Positions 8,450 to 16,787 are shown, counted from the stretch's first letter. The stretch: DNA of 48,160 bases from Streptomyces fuscigenes (GCF_021556455.1 NZ_JAKGCV010000008.1:1-48160); one strand, 5' to 3'. Numbers and translations are program-made. Notes: a model not told the origin generated them from the letters alone.

Positions 8450-9037
8450 CTACTTGAAGAAGGTGATGCCGTCGTCAGGCAGGTCGCCCAGGTCCTTCGC
8501 CCAGTCCTCCACCTGCTCGGGGGTGACCGTGACGGAGGACGCGACCTTCTTCAGGTGCGCGGACATGTACGGGCGCAGCGGCACGTCCGGCGTGGACTTC
8601 TCGCCGACCCACATCAGGTCGCCCTTCACGTACCCGTACAGCCGCTTGCCGCCGCTGTACGGCCCGGAGGCGGCGGTGCGCGCGACGGCGTCCGTGGCCA
8701 GGTCGATCTGCGGCTTCTGGTCGGCGAGCTCCCCGTACCAGACCTCGACGATGCCCTGGTCGCGGACCATCACGACCTCGACCTTGCGGTCCTTGCCGAT
8801 GCGCCAGAAACCGGACTCGGTCTCGATGGGGCGGGTCTTGTTGCCCTCGGTGTCGAGCGCCCACGTGTGCGAGACGTACTCGATGAAGTCCCTGCCGTCG
8901 TGCGTGAAGACGGCTTCCTGCCCGAAGTTGGCCTTCTCGTCGCCGGGGAAGTCGAAGACTCCGGCGCCTTCCCAGCGGCCGAGCAGAAAGGCCAGGGGGA
9001 CCAGGTCCGGGTGGAGGTCGGACGGGATCTCGATCAT
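8450..9037 (-). CDS. Nitrobindin-like heme-binding beta-barrel protein
   Basis: A 195-residue protein of the nitrobindin/THAP4 C-terminal family (formerly DUF1794), a 10-stranded FABP-like barrel that binds heme b. The ferric form is thought to scavenge nitric oxide or peroxynitrite. The fold signature GxWxGxG appears as LLGRWEGAGVFDFPG near residue 20. The expected C-terminal proximal His is probably that of YMSAHLKKV. It has no signal peptide, so it should be cytosolic. The ATG at 9037 starts MIEIPSDLHPDL, normal for the family; the Shine-Dalgarno is weak and distant. The 33-residue membrane peptide gene lies 61 bases upstream on the same strand. Confidence 0.88.
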   Translation of the reverse strand: MIEIPSDLHPDLVPLAFLLGRWEGAGVFDFPGDEKANFGQEAVFTHDGRDFIEYVSHTWALDTEGNKTRPIETESGFWRIGKDRKVEVVMVRDQGIVEVWYGELADQKPQIDLATDAVARTAASGPYSGGKRLYGYVKGDLMWVGEKSTPDVPLRPYMSAHLKKVASSVTVTPEQVEDWAKDLGDLPDDGITFFK

Positions 9038-9098
9038 GAGCGACTCAGCGTTCCTCGGGGGCGTGCGTGAACGTGCCGGTGGCCTGGGGCCGACGGCC

Positions 9099-9200
9099 TC
9101 AGCGCTGGCCCTGGTAGAGCTTCTTGACGGTGAGCGCGACGAAGGCGAGCACCGCGACGCAGACCAGGGCGAGCAGGGAGGTGAAGAAGTCCTCAAGCAC
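9099..9200 (-). CDS. Tiny single-pass membrane peptide (33 residues)
   Basis: A minus-strand frame begins at GTG 9200 and ends with TGA at 9099-9101. It is preceded by GAGGAG with an ideal 6-nt spacer. The peptide starts MLEDFFTSLL, continues as one hydrophobic helix (about residues 5-24) and ends with the basic tail KKLYQGQR, which predicts N-out/C-in insertion under the positive-inside rule. It reads into the nitrobindin-like gene 61 bases downstream, so the two are probably one transcript. I do not recognise the family. Its size, coupling signal and hydrophobic helix argue for a real small membrane protein, perhaps an accessory subunit. Nothing indicates a function. Confidence 0.68.
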   Translation of the reverse strand: MLEDFFTSLLALVCVAVLAFVALTVKKLYQGQR

Positions 9201-9293
9201 GGGGTGCTCCTCGGATGAGCGGAACGACGAAGGTGGCGTGGGCCGACCCCCAGCCTAGTGGGTGGCGCCCGGCCGTTCCTCCCGAGGTCCCGC

Positions 9294-9388
9294 GGGAGCG
9301 GCGTCCGGGGGAGCGGCGTCCGGGGGAGGAACGGCCGGGCTCCGGGGGAGCGGCACCGGGGAGCGGCGTCCGGGGGAGCGGCGTCCGC
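9294..9388. repeat. Dispersed/tandem 15-bp GC repeat
   Basis: The unit GGGAGCGGCGTCCGG occurs at 9294-9308, 9309-9323 and 9359-9373, plus 9374-9388 with one change. Diverged copies lie between. The repeats occupy most of the 242-bp gap between the membrane-protein operon and the tiny membrane peptide gene. I see no gene there. Confidence 0.75.
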
Positions 9389-9442
9389 GAGGGCACGCCT
9401 CCGCCGCGGCCCCGGTCCGGCCGTCGTCCCCCCTGCGCCGCC

Positions 9443-10462
9443 TCAGCCCAGCAGTTGCTGCTGGAGGATCACCGTCTGGTGGAACGGCACCTCCGGCGCG
9501 TCCGCGCCCTTGCGCCGCTCCACGACGAGGGCCAGGGTGTCCCCGGCCTCGATGTAGGCCATCCGGGCGTGCGTGCCGGTGTACGGCGGCTCCTGCCGGT
9601 AGACGTCCGTGCGGGTGCCGCTGATCGTGATGTTGCCCGGCCAGCGCTCGTCGAGCGCGGTCGTGGTGACCCCGTCGGGTGCGAGTCCGGCGTCCAGCCC
9701 GGGGCCCAGCTCGTCCTGGAGGAACGCCAGCATGTTCCCGGCGGACTGGAACTGCGCCGCGTAGATCTGCAGCGACGTCCCGTCGGGCGCGGTCCAGCCG
9801 CGGGCGGCGACGTGCCGCAGTCCGTCGTCCGCCAGGTGCTCCAGCAGCGTCGAGCGTTCCTCGGACGGGTACTGGGCGGCGAAGCGGTCCGCGGGGACCC
9901 AGCCGCCGTCCAGGGACCGGTCCCCGGTGACGCCCGCGGGGGCCGGCAGGACGAGGCGGCGCAGATCGGCGAAGTGGATCTCGCCGGGGTTGTCCGCCGT
10001 TCCCGTCCACGAGCCGAAGGGCCGCGGCTTCCCCGCGGGCAGGGCGGGCAGCGACAGCGCGGGGAAGTCCCAGCGCCCGTCGGAGCGCGTCGCGAGGCCC
10101 GGCACCCGGTCGCGCGGGACGGACGTGACCCCGTACGCGGTCCCGGCACCGAGCCCGAGGAACACGGCCGCGGCCACGCCCCAGCGCACGGCGCGCCGCC
10201 AGCCGCGGGGGGCCCATGGGCCGGGGGTGTTCCCGGGGCCCGCGGCGGCCACGGAGTCGTCCGGGGCCATGGAGGCCGCGGCGCCCGGGGGTGCCGCCGG
10301 GACGGCCGGGGCCGGCGTGGCCGCTGAGGTGACCGGGTCCGGCGGGGTGGCCGGGTCCGCCGGGGTGGCCGAGGCCGCCGGGGTGGCCGGGTCCGGCGGA
10401 GTCGCGGCAGCCACCGGCTCCCGTCCGTCGGGCGCGCTCGGGGTCGTGCCTTCCGTGCTCAT
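9443..10462 (-). CDS. Membrane-anchored extracytoplasmic protein, third gene of a paralogous trio
   Basis: A 339-residue protein of unknown function. Layout: a ~95-residue cytoplasmic segment rich in Pro/Ala/Thr with repeated PADPATP-type units, one membrane segment (VRWGVAAAVFLGLGAGTAYGV), then ~220 residues outside the cell. The outer domain begins DLRRLVLPAPAG and includes GWTAPDGTSLQIYAAQF and GDTLALVVERRK. These pieces line up in order with the first gene of the operon (DLRKVLVPVPKG, DEHWTQGRRAVDVVLIQV, GDTVAEMHL), which points to a shared fold. The ATG at 10462 overlaps the upstream stop (ATGA), so it is translationally coupled. No catalytic motif is apparent. Confidence 0.82.
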   Translation of the reverse strand: MSTEGTTPSAPDGREPVAAATPPDPATPAASATPADPATPPDPVTSAATPAPAVPAAPPGAAASMAPDDSVAAAGPGNTPGPWAPRGWRRAVRWGVAAAVFLGLGAGTAYGVTSVPRDRVPGLATRSDGRWDFPALSLPALPAGKPRPFGSWTGTADNPGEIHFADLRRLVLPAPAGVTGDRSLDGGWVPADRFAAQYPSEERSTLLEHLADDGLRHVAARGWTAPDGTSLQIYAAQFQSAGNMLAFLQDELGPGLDAGLAPDGVTTTALDERWPGNITISGTRTDVYRQEPPYTGTHARMAYIEAGDTLALVVERRKGADAPEVPFHQTVILQQQLLG

Positions 10463-11349
10463 GCGGCCTTCCCGGTGGTGGAGAGTCGATCGAGTTGCTG
10501 GGCGAACAGGGAGGCGGCGCCCGAGGGGTCGCTGTCGCCCGGCGCGACGTCGACGAGGCTGACGGTCAGGTCGCCGTGGAGGGACGTGCAGAAGACCCGC
10601 AGGAGCCCGCTGTCCTCGAAGTTGTCGCCCGAGTCGCCCGAGTCGCCGAAGTCGCCCGAGTCGCCCGCGTCGTCGGAGGATGCGTCGCCCGGACCCGTTT
10701 CGCGCGCGCTCGCGCAGACCGCTCCGCTCGGGTGGTGGGGGATCTTGACGTGGTCGTCCCCCGCCTCCTCCGCGAAGAGCCGGTCCGCCGAGGAGGCGGT
10801 GCGCGCCGCGGTGGTGTTCGCGTACTGGACGATCCGCATCTGCAGGATGCCGCCGTAGAGGTCGTTGTACGAGCGCAGCGCCATCGACTCGATGCCCGTG
10901 TCGTCGACCCGGGCGCCGCGGCCACCACCGGGCAGGGACGCGGTGATGTGGTCGAGGTAGGCCGTGGCCTGGCGCTTGTTCAGGACGGCGTCGTTGCCCA
11001 GGCCGGGGATGTCGGGGCCGAGGACCCAGTCGCCGGGCACCGGCAGGAGCGCCTTGGCCAGCGGGGAGTCGTCGCGCCCGCCGCCGGTCCCGGCGGCGGG
11101 GTCGGGGGCGCCCGCCTTCGTGGGGGCCTTCCACACGACGGTGGGCACCGTGCGGTCCGCGTGGGACGCGACATGCCCGGCGTAGCCCGCGGCGCCGCCC
11201 GCCAGGGCGAGAACCAGCACGCCCGGCAGCACCGTCCGCCACAGGGACACCGTGCCCCGCGGCCGTCCCACTTCGGATCCTTGCGAGCCCGCGCCTTCGG
11301 GTCTCTCCGCTCCGGCGCCCCGGGCGGGCTCGTCGTTCACAGCCGTCAC
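10459..11349 (-). CDS. Membrane-anchored extracytoplasmic protein, second gene of a paralogous trio
   Basis: A 296-residue protein of unknown function with a short cytoplasmic tail (~35 residues), one transmembrane helix (TVLPGVLVLALAGGAAGYAG) and an outer domain. That domain opens with KALLPVPGDWVLGPDIPG, comparable in position to the DLRRLVLPAPAG element of its neighbours. It contains two Cys residues (AVCASA and RVFCTS) that could form a disulfide. Between them is an acidic repeat of GDSGD units (about 12 residues of Asp/Ser/Gly). The GTG at 11349 overlaps the upstream stop (GTGA) and its own stop overlaps the next ATG. It is more diverged than the other two members. Confidence 0.8.
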   Translation of the reverse strand: MTAVNDEPARGAGAERPEGAGSQGSEVGRPRGTVSLWRTVLPGVLVLALAGGAAGYAGHVASHADRTVPTVVWKAPTKAGAPDPAAGTGGGRDDSPLAKALLPVPGDWVLGPDIPGLGNDAVLNKRQATAYLDHITASLPGGGRGARVDDTGIESMALRSYNDLYGGILQMRIVQYANTTAARTASSADRLFAEEAGDDHVKIPHHPSGAVCASARETGPGDASSDDAGDSGDFGDSGDSGDNFEDSGLLRVFCTSLHGDLTVSLVDVAPGDSDPSGAASLFAQQLDRLSTTGKAA

Positions 11350-12422
11350 AACCGCTCCATCTGTTCGGTGGCCAGCGCCTGGACGTCCGCGGTGCTGATC
11401 GTCTTCGGGTCGTACAGGTGCATCTCGGCGACCGTGTCGCCGCGCGACTCCACGACCGCGACGTGGTGCAGATCCGGATGGCCCGGGTCCGCCGGTATGT
11501 CGCTGCGGATGAAGAAGCCGTTCGTGCTGCCTGCGACGGGGACGGAGCCCGCCCACGAGTCCCGGCCCCCGTTGAGGTCGTCGACGATCTCGGCCGCGTA
11601 CTGGTCCGTCCCGGGCTGCACCTGTATGAGGACCACGTCGACGGCCCGGCGGCCCTGCGTCCAGTGCTCGTCCACGGCACGGCGGAAGTGGTACTTCGAC
11701 AGGGTGCTCTGCACGTTCCCGGAGGCGTCGTACAGGCTCGCGTAGCCGTCCAGCGACAGCCATCCGTCGACGTCCGGGGCAACGCGGTGCGCCCTCGCCC
11801 CCTTGGGGACCGGCACCAGCACCTTGCGCAGGTCGCCCGCGGTCGGCACGCCCGCGTCCTCGGCGACCGGCAGCGGCACGGCGGGGCCGGCCGACCTGCC
11901 GGAGGCCGTGAGCCCGGCCTGGGCCAGCGTCCCGACCGGTACGGGCGGACGCCGTGCCTGGACGCCGTAGCCGACGGCCGTGCCGCCCGCGATGCCCAGC
12001 ACGGCGGCACACGCGACGACGAACAGCGTGCGCCGCCGACGCGCGCGCCGGGCAGCCGCCTCGGCCCCGGCCAGGGACGCCCGCTCCCCGTCGGGCCCGG
12101 ACTCAGACTCCCCGTCGGGCCCGGACGCCCGCTCTTCGTCGGGCTCGGACTCCGGCTCCCCGTCGGGCCCGGACGCCCCCTCTTCGTCGGGTCCGGTGCC
12201 GGCGGCCCGTTCCCCGTCGGGCCCGGTGCCGGGGACGGGAGCCGGCAGCTCGGGCGCCGCCCCGGCTGCCGCTGCCGCGGATGGCGCGGGCGGTGCGGCG
12301 GGCGTTCCCGCTGTCGTCCCGTCCGGTCGCCCGGGCGCTGCGTCCGGCGTTTCGGGCGGTGTGCCCGCGGCTTCGGGCGGTGTGCCCGGTGCCGGATCGG
12401 GCACGTCGTTCACGGATTCCAC
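11346..12422 (-). CDS. Membrane-anchored extracytoplasmic protein, first gene of a paralogous trio
   Basis: A 358-residue protein of unknown function. The cytoplasmic part (~145 residues) is low-complexity, with acidic tandem units of the type SGPDGE/SEPDEE. It is followed by an Arg-rich stop-transfer signal (RRARRRR), one helix (TLFVVACAAVLGIAGGTAVGYG) and a ~170-residue outer domain. That domain starts GDLRKVLVPVPKGARAHR and contains YHFRRAVDEHWTQGRRAVDV. The start is uncertain: GTG 12422 is chosen because GGAGG lies 10 nt upstream; an in-frame ATG at 12476 lacks a ribosome site. It leads the operon, 125 bases from the divergent DsrE-like gene. Confidence 0.78.
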   Translation of the reverse strand: MESVNDVPDPAPGTPPEAAGTPPETPDAAPGRPDGTTAGTPAAPPAPSAAAAAGAAPELPAPVPGTGPDGERAAGTGPDEEGASGPDGEPESEPDEERASGPDGESESGPDGERASLAGAEAAARRARRRRTLFVVACAAVLGIAGGTAVGYGVQARRPPVPVGTLAQAGLTASGRSAGPAVPLPVAEDAGVPTAGDLRKVLVPVPKGARAHRVAPDVDGWLSLDGYASLYDASGNVQSTLSKYHFRRAVDEHWTQGRRAVDVVLIQVQPGTDQYAAEIVDDLNGGRDSWAGSVPVAGSTNGFFIRSDIPADPGHPDLHHVAVVESRGDTVAEMHLYDPKTISTADVQALATEQMERL

Positions 12423-12535
12423 GGGAGCGGTTCCTCCAGAGGTCCCGGACCTGCCCGGGAGGCGCAGCGCGGGCATCGAATATCCGCGCGCACGGGTGAC
12501 CAGCGGGCGGCACCGGAGGTTGCACGGGCCTTGAT

Positions 12536-12541
12536 TACAGT
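12536..12541 (+). promoter_or_regulatory. -10 element of a predicted leaderless promoter (DsrE-like gene)
   Basis: TACAGT is followed by 6 nt and the ATG at 12548. No Shine-Dalgarno lies between them. Confidence 0.55.
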
Positions 12542-12547
12542 TCGGAC

Positions 12548-12916
12548 ATGCAATCGGCGAAGAAGCTCGTGATCAAGGTGACCGCCGGCGCGGACGCGCC
12601 CGAACGGTGCTCGCAGGCGTTCACGGTGGCCGCGGTCGCCGCGGCGAGCGGGGTCGAGGTCTCGCTGTGGCTGACCGGGGAGTCCGCCTGGTTCGCGCTG
12701 CCGGGGCGGGCCGCCGAGTTCGAACTCCCGCACGCGGCACCGCTGCCCGACCTGATCGAGTCGGTGCTGGCCACGGGCCGGATCACCCTGTGCACGCAGT
12801 GCGCGGCCCGCCGGGACATCGGCGAGGGCGACGTCCTGGAGGGCGTGGTGATCGCGGGCTCCCAGCTCTTCGTCAGCGAGATCATGGCCGACGGCGTCCA
12901 GGCGCTGGTGTACTGA
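12548..12916 (+). CDS. DsrE/DsrF-like family protein
   Basis: A 122-residue cytoplasmic protein of the DsrE fold. It opens KKLVIKVTAGADAPERCSQAFTVA, the usual first beta strand and glycine loop. It continues with VEVSLWLTGESAWFALPG and ends with an alpha/beta half containing CTQCAARRDI and VVIAGSQLFVSEIMADG. DsrE relatives act in sulfur transfer through a conserved Cys. Here the CxxC pair and Cys21 are candidates, but single-domain actinobacterial members are uncharacterised, so sulfurtransferase activity is only an inference. The ATG is supported by the -10 element 6 nt upstream. It converges with the MFS gene 40 bases away. Confidence 0.86.
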   Translation: MQSAKKLVIKVTAGADAPERCSQAFTVAAVAAASGVEVSLWLTGESAWFALPGRAAEFELPHAAPLPDLIESVLATGRITLCTQCAARRDIGEGDVLEGVVIAGSQLFVSEIMADGVQALVY

Positions 12917-12956
12917 CGGCCCCGGGCCCCGCCCGCCGGCGCGCGCGGCAGCGGAC

Positions 12957-14507
12957 CTAGGCTCCGGTCCCCGCCTCGCCGGCAGCAGCCGCCGGCTCCG
13001 GGGACTCGGCGAGCGCGGATTCCGCGTCCGTGAACTCGGCGTCCGTGAAATCGGCGTGCGCGGACGCGGCATGCGCGGCCTCCGCGAGCGCTGGTCCGGT
13101 CGCCGCGACCGGCGCCGCCGCGCACTCGGCCCGCGCGACGGGGGCGGCCGGGGCCGGCGAACCCGTACCCGCGAGCGACTTCCGCGCGAGCAGCCCGCCC
13201 GCCGCCACCCCGTCCTCCTGCGGCAGCCCGCGCATCAGGAGCCAGTAGCCGAGCGCGGCGAGCGTCCCCAGGACCGCGCACGCGCCCCACAGCCACCTGG
13301 CGCCCCACCGGTCCAGGACCGTCCCGGACATGAGCGGCGCGACGAGTGCGGCCACGGACCACGACATCGAGTACATGCCCTGGTAGCGACCCCGGCCCTG
13401 GACGGGGGACAGCCGTACGACCAGCCCGGTCTGGGTCGGCGCGTTCACGATCTCGGCCAGCGTCCACACGACCACCGTCAGGACGTACACCCCGAGCGAT
13501 CCTGCGAACATCGTCAGGCCGAAGCCGTACCCCGCCAGCAGCGACGAGACCACCAGGAGCCGGCGCGGGTCCCGGTGCTGGATGAAGCGCGTCACTGGGA
13601 TCTGCAGGGCGACGATCAGCAGGCCGTTGGCCGCCATGGCGGTGCCGAACTCGGCGCTGGTGAAGCCCGCCTCGCCCATGGCCACCGGCAGGCCGACCGA
13701 ACCCTGCTGGAAGATCAGCGCCACCACGAACGACAGCGCGACCACGCTCATGAAGCGCCCGTCCCGCACCACGCTCAGCATGCTGACCGGCGCCTCACCG
13801 CCCGCCCGGACGCCCCCGCCGTCGCCTCCGCTCCTGCTCCTGTCCGTACCTGCGCGTCCGTCGCGGGCCCGGGCGCCGGAGCCCGGGCCCGAACCGTCGC
13901 CCGGCCTCGACTCGGGGAGCTTGGTGTACACCACCACCGCGCACAGCAGCGTCATCGCCGCCTCGCCGAAGAACCCGGCACGGTAGCTGTACTGGGCGAC
14001 GAAGCCCGCGAGCGCCGAGGACACCGCGAAGCCCAGGTTGATCGCCCAGTAGTTCAAGGAGAAGGCCCGCACGCGGTCCTCGGGCCGGACGATGTCCGCC
14101 ATCATCGCCTGCACCGCGGGGCGCGAGGCGCTGGACGCCATCCCGACGAGACACGCCACGGCGGCGATCGCCACCGGGTTCGCCATCAGCCCGAGCAACG
14201 CGACCGAGGCGGCCGTCGCGCACTGGGCGACGAGCATGGTCGGACGCCTGCCGAGCCGGTCGGCGAGCACACCGCCGCCGAGCGACGCGATGACGCCGCC
14301 GAGCCCGTAGAGCGAGGCGACGAGACCCGCGTACGACGCGGAGTAGCCGCGCTCCACCGTCAGGTAGAGCGCCATGAACGTGGCCACGAACGCGCCGAGG
14401 CGGTTGACCAGGGTGCTCGTCCACAGCCACCAGAAGGCGCGCGGCAGGCCCGCGACGCTCTCCCGGACGGCCCGACCGGCACCGGCGGTGGACAGGCTGA
14501 ACGGCAT
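12957..14507 (-). CDS. MFS transporter (drug:H+ antiporter-like)
   Basis: A 516-residue inner-membrane transporter with twelve predicted helices in two halves. The MFS signature between TM2 and TM3 is clear (GGGVLADRLGRRPTMLVAQ), as is the second-half counterpart around PVTRFIQHRDPRRLLV. The central loop has an unusually long Gly/Arg/Asp-rich insert (about 40 residues). The C-terminal ~75 residues are an Ala-rich tail with DFTDAEFTDAES repeats, probably cytoplasmic and unstructured. The ATG at 14507 follows GGGGGAA at normal distance. The substrate cannot be told from the sequence. No regulator is adjacent. Confidence 0.9.
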   Translation of the reverse strand: MPFSLSTAGAGRAVRESVAGLPRAFWWLWTSTLVNRLGAFVATFMALYLTVERGYSASYAGLVASLYGLGGVIASLGGGVLADRLGRRPTMLVAQCATAASVALLGLMANPVAIAAVACLVGMASSASRPAVQAMMADIVRPEDRVRAFSLNYWAINLGFAVSSALAGFVAQYSYRAGFFGEAAMTLLCAVVVYTKLPESRPGDGSGPGSGARARDGRAGTDRSRSGGDGGGVRAGGEAPVSMLSVVRDGRFMSVVALSFVVALIFQQGSVGLPVAMGEAGFTSAEFGTAMAANGLLIVALQIPVTRFIQHRDPRRLLVVSSLLAGYGFGLTMFAGSLGVYVLTVVVWTLAEIVNAPTQTGLVVRLSPVQGRGRYQGMYSMSWSVAALVAPLMSGTVLDRWGARWLWGACAVLGTLAALGYWLLMRGLPQEDGVAAGGLLARKSLAGTGSPAPAAPVARAECAAAPVAATGPALAEAAHAASAHADFTDAEFTDAESALAESPEPAAAAGEAGTGA

Positions 14508-14588
14508 GGACGGTTCCCCCCGGGGTGTGCGCGTGGTGCGGCGGCGGCGCCCGGACGGCCGTCCGCCGGCCACCCCGCGCCCAGCAGC

Positions 14589-14614
14589 TGTGTAAGCGGC
14601 CTGTGTAAGTGGCC
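14589..14614. repeat. 13-bp tandem repeat upstream of the MFS gene
   Basis: TGTGTAAGCGGCC is followed directly by TGTGTAAGTGGCC, one base different. It lies 82 bases upstream of the MFS start, where a promoter or operator would be expected. A TTGACG lies just beyond it on the minus strand. Confidence 0.75.
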
Positions 14615-14792
14615 GATGCGTCAAGCGCATGTTACGTACCGGGCTCCGGTGCCCGCCACCCAATTCCCGGCCGGGCCCGCCGTCACCCCCTGGTCACCGG
14701 GTGTCCACCGGCCGGTGGGCCGGGCCCTGTGCGGCCGCCCCGCAGCCGTGCGCGGGCCCCGGCCGCCCCGGAGGGCGCGCGGAGGCGTCGAT

Positions 14793-14798
14793 TAGGCT
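14793..14798 (+). promoter_or_regulatory. -10 element of a predicted leaderless promoter (gpmA)
   Basis: TAGGCT, 7 nt, then the gpmA ATG at 14806. The 7 nt (CGGGGCC) do not form a normally placed Shine-Dalgarno. Confidence 0.55.
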
Positions 14799-14805
14799 CG
14801 GGGCC

Positions 14806-15564
14806 ATGGCCGACGCACCGTACAAGCTGATCCTCCTCCGCCACGGCGAGAGCGAGTGGAACGAGAAGAACCTGTTCACCGGCTGGGTGGACGTCAACCT
14901 CAACGCGAAGGGCGAGAAGGAGGCGGTCCGCGGCGGTGAGCTGATCAAGGACGCGGGCCTGACCCCCGACGTGCTGCACACCTCCGTGCTCAAGCGCGCC
15001 ATCCGCACCTCGCAGCTCGCCCTGGAGGCCATGGACCGCCACTGGCTGCCGGTCCGGCGCTCGTGGCGCCTCAACGAGCGCCACTACGGGGCGCTCCAGG
15101 GCAAGGACAAGGCGCAGACGCTCGCCGAGTTCGGCGAGGAGCAGTTCATGCTGTGGCGCCGCTCGTACGACACCCCGCCGCCGGTCCTCGAGGACGGCAC
15201 CGAGTTCTCGCAGAGCGACGACCCGCGCTACGCCACGCTCCCGACCGAGCTGCGCCCGCGCACGGAGTGCCTCAAGGACGTCGTCGTCCGCATGCTGCCG
15301 TACTGGTACGACTCGATCATCCCGGACCTGCTGGCCGGCCACACCGTGCTCGTCGCCGCCCACGGCAACAGCCTGCGCGCCCTGGTCAAGCACCTCGACG
15401 GCGTCTCCGACGCCGACATCGCGGCGCTCAACATCCCGACGGGCATCCCGCTGGTCTACGACCTGGACAGCGACTTCCGCCCCGTCACCCCGGGCGGCAC
15501 CTACCTCGACCCGTCGGCCGCCGCCGCGGCGATCGAGGCCGTGAAGAACCAGGGCAAGAAGTAG
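14806..15564 (+). CDS. gpmA: 2,3-bisphosphoglycerate-dependent phosphoglycerate mutase
   Basis: A 252-residue glycolytic enzyme interconverting 3- and 2-phosphoglycerate in the cytosol. The phosphohistidine motif [10 protein letters not shown] lies at residues 10-19 (His13 is phosphorylated). The second catalytic His is in [11 protein letters not shown]. Further cofactor-dependent signatures are [33 protein letters not shown] and [13 protein letters not shown]. Length is normal for actinobacterial GpmA. The ATG is fixed by the conserved N-terminus and the -10 element 7 nt upstream. A strong terminator follows directly, so it is monocistronic. Confidence 0.97.
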   Translation: MADAPYKLILLRHGESEWNEKNLFTGWVDVNLNAKGEKEAVRGGELIKDAGLTPDVLHTSVLKRAIRTSQLALEAMDRHWLPVRRSWRLNERHYGALQGKDKAQTLAEFGEEQFMLWRRSYDTPPPVLEDGTEFSQSDDPRYATLPTELRPRTECLKDVVVRMLPYWYDSIIPDLLAGHTVLVAAHGNSLRALVKHLDGVSDADIAALNIPTGIPLVYDLDSDFRPVTPGGTYLDPSAAAAAIEAVKNQGKK

Positions 15565-15581
15565 CACCGGCCCACGCACGA

Positions 15582-15625
15582 GCCCCCTGCCCGCGGTTTC
15601 TCCCTGGGCGGGGGGCTTTTTGCCG
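15582..15625 (+). terminator. Rho-independent terminator of gpmA
   Basis: An 11-bp stem GCCCCCTGCCC / GGGCGGGGGGC (one G-U pair) is followed by TTTTT. It begins about 20 bases after the gpmA stop. It is one of the few hairpins in the window with a true U-tract. Confidence 0.85.
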
Positions 15626-15795
15626 GGGCGGGCCCTCTCCGGGCCTGGGGCGTCCACCCTCCCGGAGCGAGCAGCGATCCCCGCGGGCCGAGGCGCCCCG
15701 CTGCGCACGTACCTGCCCGACCGCCGAGGCGTTCGTGGCGCCCGAGTCGTGCAGGGCATCGGAACTGATCGCTCCCCGCCGGCGTCACAGCGTTC

Positions 15796-15999
15796 ATGAC
15801 ACAGGGCGGGAGCACGATGGGCGCGGAGCCGACGTGGCCGGAGCTGCTGCTCGACTTCTTCGTCATGGCGGCCGTTCCCACCGTCGTCGGAGGAGCAGCG
15901 GTCCTGACCCTCGTCGGACTGACGATGTGGATGACGGCACCGCTGCGAAGGCGCAGGCGGCAACGGAAGCGAACCGGCGCCCGGACTGCGGCCGGTTGA
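15796..15999 (+). CDS. Small putative membrane protein (67 or 60 residues)
   Basis: This frame encodes a hydrophobic stretch (LLLDFFVMAAVPTVVGGAAV followed by LTLVGLTMWM) and then a strongly basic end (APLRRRRRQRKRTGARTAAG). The pattern is that of a one-helix protein with its C-terminus inside. Two starts are possible: ATG 15796, or ATG 15817, which has GGGAG 4 nt upstream. I do not recognise a family. Support is the helix, the charge pattern and the ribosome site; chance is not excluded in DNA this GC-rich. Confidence 0.45.
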   Translation: MTQGGSTMGAEPTWPELLLDFFVMAAVPTVVGGAAVLTLVGLTMWMTAPLRRRRRQRKRTGARTAAG

Positions 16000-16265
16000 G
16001 GCCGACGCTCGCCGCAGTGCGGCGGCTGGGGCCAAGCGCGTCCTGGATGAGGCGTGGTGGTGCACGGAAGAGGGGTTGCGTCACGCGGGAGTTCGGGACG
16101 GAGCCGTTCAGCTGGCGAGGCTCATGTGACGCGCAAGTGGTCCGTGTCCGTCTGTCTCCCCCGGCTGCTCATCGGCCGGCAGGCGACGGCTACGACCAGC
16201 GGCGAGCGTTCTCGTCGGTGGTGAAGCCATCCGATGGCGGTCACGTCGGACTTCCCCGGCAGTGT

Positions 16266-16781
16266 TCATCCGGCTGCGGTGCCGCTGATCCAGTCGGCGA
16301 GCGCTGAGAAGTCGGCATCCGTGAGGCCCTTGGCGGGGTCGACGCGATGAAGCAGCGACGGTCCTGTGCGGGTGGCATCGACCCAGAAGCGGTCGATGGC
16401 GGTGATCTCGTCGTCGACCCAGATGAACGGTCGGCCGTCCGCCCACTCGACCACGCGGCGGGTCTTCCAGTGCAGGCCGCGTGGGCCTTCGTCGATGTCG
16501 GAGTCGGGCCCGTCCAGCACGGGCAGGCTCGGCAGTCCGACGCGTGGAGCGACGAGGTCGTTCGCAGCGCCCATCCAGGTCGTGGCCCACACGAGACGGC
16601 ATCGCAAGGCCATGAGACGGGGGCCCATGGCGGGGTCGAGCCGCGTAAGCAGCGGATTGCCGCGGTCGACGGGTGCCGGGACTTCGGTTACTGCGGCTTG
16701 CGGATGATCGGTCGACGACCCGAACGGAATCAGCGGACCGTCGACGTCGAGGAAGAGGAAAGGGCGCTCCACGCTTGCCAC
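16266..16781 (-). CDS. HAD-like domain protein
   Basis: A 171-residue protein with haloacid-dehalogenase motifs: motif I as FLFLDVDGPLIPFG (DxDG, nucleophile and acid), motif II as VWATTWMGAAN (Thr), a basic residue in GLHWKTRRVV and motif IV as FIWVDDEIT. It resembles the HAD domains of uncharacterised actinobacterial proteins and of RNA-repair fusions. Phosphatase activity is likely; the substrate is unknown. The GTG at 16781 is chosen because TATCGT ends 6 nt before it and no Shine-Dalgarno is present. A preceding 260-base gap on its 3' side holds no gene I can support. Confidence 0.83.
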   Translation of the reverse strand: MASVERPFLFLDVDGPLIPFGSSTDHPQAAVTEVPAPVDRGNPLLTRLDPAMGPRLMALRCRLVWATTWMGAANDLVAPRVGLPSLPVLDGPDSDIDEGPRGLHWKTRRVVEWADGRPFIWVDDEITAIDRFWVDATRTGPSLLHRVDPAKGLTDADFSALADWISGTAAG

Positions 16782-16787
16782 GGCGGC

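Noticed and set aside
9255..10217. Long overlapping frames opposite or out of phase with the three membrane proteins
   Set aside because: Their compositions (Arg/Gly/Pro/Ala-rich) are typical of GC-rich shadow frames. The chosen frames have transmembrane helices and coupled stop/start overlaps.
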